NCBI GenBank assembly: GCA_002746395.1
Contig: NVXA01000005.1
Location: forward strand, 169,836 to 186,105
Reading direction: 5' to 3'
DNA from: Paracoccaceae bacterium
Lineage (GTDB): Bacteria; Pseudomonadota; Alphaproteobacteria; Rhodobacterales; Rhodobacteraceae
DNA length: 16,270 bases
Shown: piece after piece, positions 6,135 to 11,946 of the stretch
Numbering within the stretch: the stretch's first letter is position 1
How the letters are laid out: every line of letters starts with the position of its first letter
Program-made: the position numbers and the translations under genes
Notes under the pieces: generated by a model
Told to the model about the DNA's origin: nothing
The model's database searches: none
What the model saw: only the letters and a program-made list of their open reading frames with translations

Positions 6135-7522
6135 TTGCTGCCTCTTTTTTTGATATCAAGAGTAACGCGTGGATCAGCAGGACGTTGCGGACCCTCCAAC
6201 GGATTGTCTGCCAACTCGCCATGGCAAAACGGCGCAATCTGGTGTTGCTGGATTTTGCGACAATGGAAAAAACCAACGTCTTTGATGTGCAGGATTTGCT
6301 CATCCGGTTTCAGGCGCATCAGCCGTTCGGCAGAAAACATTCGGTCCTTACTGGTGCCGATATTGCCGGTGTAGTCCAATTGGCCAGAATTAAACCCAAG
6401 GCTTTTGTTGATCACCAGAGCCTCGCCCATGGCACGGCTCACCCGCTCCGCTTCTTCAAAAGACGAAAACCCGAACCACTGTTTGATCACGGCATTTTCT
6501 TCAATCGTGGCGGTTTCTTTTTCGCCATAGGCGCGCTGAATTTCCGAGCGGCTTTGAACGATAAAGTGGCAGTTGCCACCAAATCCGCGCATGGTGGTTA
6601 GGGCTGACACAAGCGCTTTCAATGGCGCATTCGTGGCTTCATCTAAAATGAAATCCACCTGCCCTTGGGCATCAGAGAGCAAGGCTTCGACAAAGCTTTG
6701 CAGATGCAATGCGTAATGCGCCCCAAGGCGCGCCATGTGCCGTTGCAGACCAACAATGAACACGACATATTTCTCACGCAACAACTGGGAATGGGTGATT
6801 TCAGCTTCGACACCCGCTTGATGCAATGGACTGCCCGCGCTGTAAATGCGGAGCGATTTCAACGCCGAACCACGGTGTTGACCGAAATGTTCTTTGTTGT
6901 TTTTCGCCATATCAACAATATGTGCGCCAAGCGCTGAAAGCACTTCATCGCCTTCTTCTTTTTCGACCTTGGCAGCGCTAAGCAAAATATCAGGGTTTGC
7001 CAGCATTGCCCAAACCCCGCCCGGCACGGCGAGCTTAGGATGGCGTTTCAGCAAAGCCAGTTCGGCAAATTCCTGAAGTGTACGGGGTTCATCGCGCCAG
7101 TATTGATTGCGCGCATCGTTGGCTGGTTCGGAAATCAAAGCATGATTGGCTGTCTCTGTGGCAAATATCAACTCGCCATTACCGCTTTTATGTGCGGCAA
7201 TCACCCCGCCGAAAGGCGTGATCGAAACGCGATATGGGTTGTCTTTTCCCAGAACTCCAAAGTCATCAATAATCGCAACCTTACGCCCAAAGCGATTACA
7301 GGCATCAGCACATTGGGCGGCGATTTCGCCATTTTTACAATCGTTGACCACAATGGCCCGATTGTGATCCCCAATCATGGAGAGCAACCAAGGCAGTGCG
7401 CCCGCCGTGGTTTTCCATGACCCAGCCGAAGCCATTAACAGGCTGTGGCTGGGCTTTGGCGCAACAATCGGGGTGTTGTCCTTAAGTGATGTGCCAAGTA
7501 GGCGTCCGAATGGTACGCTCAT
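6131..7522 (-). CDS. TraG/VirD4-type coupling ATPase without membrane domain
   Basis: This 463-aa protein belongs to the type IV coupling protein (TraG/TraD/VirD4) ATPases, which bring DNA or protein substrates to a membrane channel. The P-loop region is ASAGSWKTT at residues 31-39, with Trp36 where Gly is canonical; Lys37 and Thr38 are kept. The Walker B-like strand FILDEA has Asp294 and Glu295, followed by TMRGFG (310-315) and IVQS (321-324), the typical coupling-protein series. The protein begins about 30 residues before the P-loop, so the usual N-terminal two-helix membrane anchor is absent. ATGA overlaps on both sides place it in the middle of an operon of small membrane proteins. It could serve conjugative mobilisation or a different translocation task. 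No relaxase or VirB4 lies nearby. Confidence 0.85.
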   Translation of the reverse strand: MSVPFGRLLGTSLKDNTPIVAPKPSHSLLMASAGSWKTTAGALPWLLSMIGDHNRAIVVNDCKNGEIAAQCADACNRFGRKVAIIDDFGVLGKDNPYRVSITPFGGVIAAHKSGNGELIFATETANHALISEPANDARNQYWRDEPRTLQEFAELALLKRHPKLAVPGGVWAMLANPDILLSAAKVEKEEGDEVLSALGAHIVDMAKNNKEHFGQHRGSALKSLRIYSAGSPLHQAGVEAEITHSQLLREKYVVFIVGLQRHMARLGAHYALHLQSFVEALLSDAQGQVDFILDEATNAPLKALVSALTTMRGFGGNCHFIVQSRSEIQRAYGEKETATIEENAVIKQWFGFSSFEEAERVSRAMGEALVINKSLGFNSGQLDYTGNIGTSKDRMFSAERLMRLKPDEQILHIKDVGFFHCRKIQQHQIAPFCHGELADNPLEGPQRPADPRVTLDIKKRGSK

Positions 7523-7824
7523 TCGATCATCCCCGCTTTTTTGAGGTCTTCAACACTTGCCAGTTCGGACGGGTCCGCCGCGCGGTTGGCTTCTTCGAAT
7601 TCAGCAAATTCTTTGTCGCGGGCATGAAGCTTGAACATCATCATGATCGCTTTGATCACCATCGCGGGCGCAGTGATGGCGAGCGCGATGCTCATCAGCC
7701 CAAAGCCCCACCATTTGAGGCTATCAGGCCAGATCAGCCACGCGCCAATCGCGTAAGAAAACGCGCCCAGCAGATACATGTTGATTTTGAAAACCGTGCC
7801 ACGGCTTGATTTACGCGGATTCAT
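7519..7824 (-). CDS. Small two-span membrane protein upstream of coupling ATPase
   Basis: This 101-aa protein has a basic N terminus, two hydrophobic helices (about residues 13-32 and 38-65) and a charged cytoplasmic tail ending in an acidic helix. The ATG at 7824 overlaps the stop of the gene before it, and its own stop overlaps the coupling ATPase start (both ATGA). A two-helix hairpin with a cytoplasmic tail placed directly before a membrane-less coupling ATPase resembles the missing N-terminal anchor of such ATPases supplied as a separate polypeptide. That is a proposal, not a family assignment. Confidence 0.75.
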   Translation of the reverse strand: MNPRKSSRGTVFKINMYLLGAFSYAIGAWLIWPDSLKWWGFGLMSIALAITAPAMVIKAIMMMFKLHARDKEFAEFEEANRAADPSELASVEDLKKAGMIE

Positions 7825-8192
7825 ATCTGATCCTCTCCAGTGCTACGCATGGCGGTAATGATCTCGCGACGAATTCGATTGAGGTGGCTGTACGATCCAA
7901 ATATCGCGCCGGATAATTCACTGTTGCGCAGATCGCGACTGAGCAATTTTAATTGCCCCAGCCAGACACCGGCAAAAAGCGATACAACAATTCCACCGAT
8001 GATGGATTGAATTTCACGGGGGTACAGAAGATCAGCAAAGGCAATTCCAAACCCGCCAAACCCCGCTGCACATATCAGCGACCCCGCCAAAAATGGGCGG
8101 CGCACCGATACCACGGTAATGTTTGGTAATAGGTAACTATCTCGGTGCGTGTTCACCGAAGCGTTGTCGATTTCTACAGAACCAATAATCAT
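7821..8192 (-). CDS. Small membrane protein, possibly DUF6232-like
   Basis: This 123-aa protein has a beta-rich N terminus (about residues 1-32), two adjacent membrane helices (about 33-57 and 61-80) and a C-terminal soluble part ending in a long basic/acidic helix (RIRREIITAM). This layout, a short beta segment, two helices and a terminal amphipathic helix, resembles DUF6232-type proteins. The assignment is from memory and tentative. AGGAG lies seven bases before the ATG at 8192. It is part of the packed operon, 9 bp after the 176-aa gene and overlapping the 101-aa gene by four bases. Confidence 0.7.
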   Translation of the reverse strand: MIIGSVEIDNASVNTHRDSYLLPNITVVSVRRPFLAGSLICAAGFGGFGIAFADLLYPREIQSIIGGIVVSLFAGVWLGQLKLLSRDLRNSELSGAIFGSYSHLNRIRREIITAMRSTGEDQI

Positions 8193-8201
8193 TTTGATCT
8201 C

Positions 8202-8732
8202 CTATCTTTGGGCGCAATAAGGGGAATTCAGCGCGCGGGTCAGTTCGGAATTGAGATTGTCGGTGACAGCGGGCGGCGAAATCAGCCGTGCAGACCCCGC
8301 AAAGAGCGCCCAGTTCAGGCGATCTTGTGTCACCACGGAAACTGCGCAATCACACCTTGATCCAGTCTGTGACGCGGCTAAAGCAATTCGGCGATCTTCC
8401 GTCTCGCGGCGTTGGCGCTCCTGTTCGCGCAACATGCTTGTGGTTCCGCCACTCAAATCAGGGCTGCCATATTGGTTACAAAGCGCGCCCAACTCGGGCA
8501 TAAAGCCCCCCAGAAGCGAATTGCAATCGGTTCTGGGAATGATTGTCGCCGGTTCCCTGCGGGTGGAAATTTCCGCCCGCAAGGTCGATTGGCACATTGC
8601 GCCCCAATCCGAGTTTTCCATTGTGCGCTTGGCAATTACTTGCCCAGTGCCAATGAAACTAACCCCAGCATAAAGTGCTACCGCGAGGATCACGCCCCCG
8701 CTGATAGGTAGATTCGACGTATCAAATGACAT
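8202..8732 (-). CDS. Cys-rich protein with N-terminal membrane anchor
   Basis: This 176-aa protein has one N-terminal hydrophobic helix (about residues 11-31). The rest is soluble and probably extracytoplasmic, with six Cys residues, including a close CDC pair near residue 130 and one four residues from the C terminus. That suggests disulfides. A Gln/Arg/Glu-rich helical stretch (REQERQRRETEDRR) precedes the CDC pair. The ATG at 8732 has a strong GGAGG site lying at the end of the preceding gene, three bases away. No family recognised. Its position after the large membrane protein suggests the two act together at the envelope. Confidence 0.72.
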   Translation of the reverse strand: MSFDTSNLPISGGVILAVALYAGVSFIGTGQVIAKRTMENSDWGAMCQSTLRAEISTRREPATIIPRTDCNSLLGGFMPELGALCNQYGSPDLSGGTTSMLREQERQRRETEDRRIALAASQTGSRCDCAVSVVTQDRLNWALFAGSARLISPPAVTDNLNSELTRALNSPYCAQR

Positions 8733-8735
8733 GGC

Positions 8736-9968
8736 TTACCTCCGACGATGTTGAGATTTGGCAGAGCCATGTGACGTGCGACGTGGCCTGTTGTCTGGCT
8801 CTGGAGCCAGCTTGATAGGCGGCATTGCGACCAATCCTGAGAAACTACCCGCATCCGGTCCCTCGTCATCGTCCGGCGGATCATCGCGGTAAACCCGACC
8901 AACAAGTGTGAAGTAGGTGTAGAGCCAAAGCGTCAGCGGAAAGATTAACTCGACCACTGCAACGATTGCCGCGATTGGCAGGAAGTGCCCCATATAGGCG
9001 AATGTGTCAGACACGCCCGCCTTCGCAGGAAAGCTTGGGCGGGTATTTGAACCACGTTCTACCGAATTCAAAACCGTGTTCAGGCTATCGGCATACCCCG
9101 CCAGTAAAGCGTTCATCTTACGGGTCGTGTCAGCACGCCCCGGTATTGCCACACCACTGCGCAACTCGCTGACAAAGGCTGACAACAACGCGGTTGGCAC
9201 CGCTTCATTCAGATCACTGATTGCTTGCCCTGCCAGTGCCACATTGGCCTGCAATTTTTTGCGGCGTTCAGTATCAGACAAATCACCATCGCCCAGAATG
9301 TTTTGATATTCCGCAAGCAACGAATTTAGGCGATCTAGGGAAGACCGACGAAGAATGTCACCTGCTTCTACTTGAGACGCGATGGATTCAGCACGTTGGC
9401 GTTCTTCTGACAGTGCGCGGGAAACAGGACCAACCCCGCCATGCCCGCGCCCGCTGATACAGCTTGTCTCGCTTTCACAGGCTTCTTTTGCCGCTAGATC
9501 AGAAACGATAGCGCGCATTACCGGCGCAGTACGCCCAGCCTCAATGGCTTTCTGGTTTCGCAGATCAATGAATTCGGCATATTCGGTGCCAAACTCTTGC
9601 TGACGCAGGGCATCAACATCCTTGATCACAAGCCCAGCATAGGTTGCTGCAAACAGGCCCGCACCAACGGCCAGCATAGAAACCGTGCTGACAAGGGTTG
9701 CGCCAGCCGTACCAATCGCGGCTTGCAAGGCACCTTTTTCAACAGCAAGGCGATTGACGCCGAGCGATACCAAAGCGCCCGAACCAGCCAGCAAAATGGC
9801 TTTGGCAAAATCGAGACCGCTATCCGCCCCGATCAGGTTTGGCACGGCAAAGCCGAGCATCAACCCCGAGGATACAGACAGCCCCGTTGTGATAACCGTT
9901 GCAAACGGTTTGGCTTGCTTCTTGCGCATCTTCTTAAGACGCTGTGGTGTATGTGTTTCATTTGCCAT
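8736..9968 (-). CDS. Multi-span membrane protein with large soluble domain, first gene of coupling operon
   Basis: This 410-aa protein is not assigned to a family. The start at 9968 is chosen over an upstream in-frame TTG because a GAAAGGA site precedes it and the N terminus then reads as a basic, Lys-rich cytoplasmic lead. Three hydrophobic helices lie at about residues 24-44, 52-72 and 80-108. A helical soluble region of about 210 residues follows, with a Cys-x5-Cys pair (ACESETSC) that may form a disulfide in the periplasm. A fourth helix lies near 322-345. The C-terminal tail is acidic (DDPPDDDEGPD) and then strongly basic, and could bind nucleic acid or the ATPase. It leads the operon that includes the TraG-like ATPase and is divergent from the regulator at 10089. 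Confidence 0.78.
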   Translation of the reverse strand: MANETHTPQRLKKMRKKQAKPFATVITTGLSVSSGLMLGFAVPNLIGADSGLDFAKAILLAGSGALVSLGVNRLAVEKGALQAAIGTAGATLVSTVSMLAVGAGLFAATYAGLVIKDVDALRQQEFGTEYAEFIDLRNQKAIEAGRTAPVMRAIVSDLAAKEACESETSCISGRGHGGVGPVSRALSEERQRAESIASQVEAGDILRRSSLDRLNSLLAEYQNILGDGDLSDTERRKKLQANVALAGQAISDLNEAVPTALLSAFVSELRSGVAIPGRADTTRKMNALLAGYADSLNTVLNSVERGSNTRPSFPAKAGVSDTFAYMGHFLPIAAIVAVVELIFPLTLWLYTYFTLVGRVYRDDPPDDDEGPDAGSFSGLVAMPPIKLAPEPDNRPRRTSHGSAKSQHRRR

Positions 9969-10052
9969 GGAGAAATCCTTTCTCAAAGGGTGGCGCTTTC
10001 AATTCGGCTTCCGAATAGAGTTTGCGTTTTGCCCTTTAGTGCTTAAAACAGA

Positions 10053-10085
10053 TTGAAAACTTTCAATGCCACACTCGTGCCACAC
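10053..10085. promoter_or_regulatory. Candidate operator: inverted repeat plus direct repeat in divergent promoter region
   Basis: The 120-bp gap between the coupling operon (start 9968) and the regulator gene (start 10089) contains a perfect inverted repeat, TTGAAA and TTTCAA around a 2-bp centre (10053-10066). Next to it, TGCCACAC occurs twice (10067-10074 and 10078-10085) at an 11-bp period, close to one helical turn. This is typical of operator sites for a regulator bound between divergent genes; the adjacent regulator is the obvious candidate ligand. Functional assignment is inference. Confidence 0.5.
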
Positions 10086-10088
10086 CAA

Positions 10089-11180
10089 ATGAAAACGCGA
10101 TCTGATAACCCCTTAAGTGAGCGATATGCGAAGCAACGGCTTATGCGCATTCTTACGGATATGGTTGCAGGGGATCAGTTGCTGAGCTGGTCAGCACTGG
10201 CAGCGGATATCACTGTGTTTCGGGGTGTGGAATTTAGTCGCGAAAACTTACGCCGGTTGCGAAAAGGCACATTGGGACCAGCCAATGTCGAGATCATCAT
10301 TCAATATCTCGAAGAAAAGCACGATCCAAATATCCGTGAACGCCTGCGCCCGGATGCGATTTTTGATGAAATGGCACAATCAGCCCGTGACTACTATTTC
10401 CACATCCCCGAGCGGAATGATCTTGAAGAATGGAACGAACAATTTCTTGATCGTTTCTCGGGTGTGTATTTTTGCTTAAAGCCCGCAGAGGTAAATTCGT
10501 ATCTCCCCGCGCGCCATATCAAATCCAAAATCCATGATGAAATCAGGAAGTCATCTAGTGCAGGTGGGCAATCGATGTTGCTCAACAAGTTGGTTCATTC
10601 GAGATCAATCCTGATCTTGCAAAAAACAGGCTTTGGCTATTTTTATGCATCCGAACTGCCACTCTCGTCGCTTTTGCCAAGCGGTTTAAGAACTATCTGC
10701 CAACGGGTCTACTACGAAGGGATTGCGGTGATTTCAGCCAACACTATTCAGGTTCAGTTGCGCGATTGCCTGACACGGGTTCCCCGGACGCATTCGATCA
10801 CAGTAAACGAAAAAGACCAGAGCGCGTATGAAAATCCAAATGGGCTGGCTTTCCAAATTTTGAATGGCCGTGAAAAAGTGCAGGAGAATTGGGCCGCACT
10901 GTCCGCCGATGAAGTGTCCGACCTTCACCGTGAATTTAACCTTGCAATAGCATCGGATTATTATCTGCAAGGTCCGGCCACCCATTCAATTGTTCCGTTA
11001 CCAAGTGCGGAGACAAAAGTTGTAATGACCGTATCCGATACATTGGCATATCTCGAAAAACCATCCAATTTTTTGGAGGAATTGGCCGACCACTTCTTTC
11101 TAGATGACGTTACGGATGTGGATACTATTCGCAAAATTGTTGAAAATCCTTTGGTGATTGGTACGCTTGATGAGCATTAA
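10089..11180 (+). CDS. Probable DNA-binding regulator, divergent from coupling operon
   Basis: This 363-aa soluble protein is not assigned to a named family. ATG 10089 is preferred; an in-frame TTG at 10053 exists but lies within the repeat cluster. No clear ribosome site precedes the ATG. Residues about 10-75 are helical, and WSALAADITVFRGVEFSRENLRRLRKGT reads like a helix-turn-helix with a basic recognition helix. The remaining about 290 residues are mixed alpha/beta with no recognised motif and could sense a ligand or partner. It lies divergent to the coupling operon, and its 3' end overlaps the ankyrin gene by 11 bp. Regulation of the operon, of itself, or both is likely by position but not shown. 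Confidence 0.68.
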   Translation: MKTRSDNPLSERYAKQRLMRILTDMVAGDQLLSWSALAADITVFRGVEFSRENLRRLRKGTLGPANVEIIIQYLEEKHDPNIRERLRPDAIFDEMAQSARDYYFHIPERNDLEEWNEQFLDRFSGVYFCLKPAEVNSYLPARHIKSKIHDEIRKSSSAGGQSMLLNKLVHSRSILILQKTGFGYFYASELPLSSLLPSGLRTICQRVYYEGIAVISANTIQVQLRDCLTRVPRTHSITVNEKDQSAYENPNGLAFQILNGREKVQENWAALSADEVSDLHREFNLAIASDYYLQGPATHSIVPLPSAETKVVMTVSDTLAYLEKPSNFLEELADHFFLDDVTDVDTIRKIVENPLVIGTLDEH

Positions 11181-11616
11181 ACCGAAACCAATAATGACAA
11201 ATAAACTCGCGTACTTTGAAGATCGTGGGTCGGATTTGAAACAATATTCACTGCTATTGGCTGCTTATCATGACGAGTATGACAAGGCCGTAGCGATTCT
11301 CAAATCCGGTTCCGATCAACTGAATGTTCAAGACCCCTATGCGGGCCTAACAGCACTTCACATTGCCATTTTTCGCCAGAACCCAAAAATCGTGAGCCTG
11401 TTGCTCGAACAAGATGGAATTGACATAAAAGTCAAAGATGGATTTCAACGGCGACCAGTGGACATGCTGGATTATACCGTCAATCAGGAAATTTTCGAAA
11501 TGGTCATGGACGCAACCTATCCCGATGAAATGCGGGCATTGGAAGATGAAGCCTACGACGAAGGTCGGGCGGACAGCAGTGTTGTGCCATTAAAGCCCAA
11601 GGGGCCAAAGCCATAG
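11170..11616 (+). CDS. Short ankyrin-repeat protein
   Basis: This 148-aa soluble protein is built mainly from ankyrin repeats, which bind other proteins. The clearest repeat is GLTALHIAIFRQNPKIVSLLLEQ (residues 59-81) with its hairpin into IDIKVKDG. A degenerate repeat precedes it (about 26-56) and another follows (about 91-115). The C-terminal tail is acidic and then Pro/Lys-rich. The ATG at 11170 overlaps the end of the regulator gene and so suggests coupled translation; ATG 11194 is a possible alternative. The coupling suggests that it works with, or on, the upstream regulator. The target is unknown. Confidence 0.78.
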   Translation: MSIKPKPIMTNKLAYFEDRGSDLKQYSLLLAAYHDEYDKAVAILKSGSDQLNVQDPYAGLTALHIAIFRQNPKIVSLLLEQDGIDIKVKDGFQRRPVDMLDYTVNQEIFEMVMDATYPDEMRALEDEAYDEGRADSSVVPLKPKGPKP

Positions 11617-11718
11617 CGACATAAGTGATCCAAACGCAAGACACAGAGCAAAGCCAAACAAAACAATGAAGGACATACAGCACGCTGCAAGCTGTGTTCT
11701 GTAATACAAACCTACTTG

Positions 11719-11748
11719 GCAAGGGAGACGCTGGCGCTCTCCCGTTGC
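11719..11748. repeat. Strong hairpin of about 10 bp stem, no T-tract
   Basis: GCAAGGGAGA at 11719-11728 pairs with TCTCCC at 11738-11743 and TTGC at 11745-11748, with one bulged G. The inner CGC/GCG can extend the stem. No run of T follows on either strand, so it is not a standard intrinsic terminator. It could be a structured RNA, a factor-dependent terminator of the regulator-ankyrin transcript, or a DNA recognition structure. Confidence 0.5.
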
Positions 11749-11837
11749 ATCCCTCTACGCCCTTCGACCATCCATTTATGCTTAGGAGGAATTATATTGG
11801 CATTTATCTGGACATACCCAGCCAGATATACAAACAT

Positions 11838-11863
11838 GCCTTGATACATCAAGAAATCAAGGC
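11838..11863. repeat. 8-bp inverted repeat upstream of RloC-like gene
   Basis: GCCTTGAT (11838-11845) and ATCAAGGC (11856-11863) are perfect arms around a 10-nt loop that itself carries another ATCAAG copy. It lies 84 bp before the RloC-like start. It may be an operator or a weak terminator; no poly-T follows. Confidence 0.35.
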
Positions 11864-11946
11864 CGTAGGAACATAGTACACGTTACGGTTTGGTTTCGGG
11901 AGCGGCATATTACCCCCTCCTAATTAATTAAGAAAAGTTAGATAAA

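Larger units (their letters stand above)
11617..11946. other. 330-bp non-coding region between ankyrin gene and RloC-like gene
   Basis: I see no convincing gene here. A 60-codon open frame on the plus strand (11694-11876) has no ribosome site and an implausible product. The stretch contains a strong hairpin (11719-11748), an 8-bp inverted repeat (11838-11863) and an AT-rich end just before the next gene that may hold its promoter. Base composition changes across it, from element-like to AT-rich, so it may be a junction between two acquisition units. Confidence 0.55.

Noticed and set aside
6131..7522. Coupling ATPase as a pseudogene because of the odd P-loop
   Set aside because: The frame is open over 463 codons, overlaps both neighbours precisely, and keeps Lys, Thr, Walker B and downstream motifs; degeneration is not supported.
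11723..11743. GGAGACG / CGTCTCC-like stretch as a possible copy of the tRNA-Ser end (right attachment site)
   Set aside because: Only about 7 bases match the acceptor stem and the T-arm sequence is absent; the match is explained by the hairpin. A real attR should carry a longer repeat of the tRNA 3' end.
11694..11876. 60-codon open frame in the gap before the RloC-like gene
   Set aside because: It has no ribosome site, covers the strong hairpin, and its product does not resemble a protein domain; treated as non-coding.
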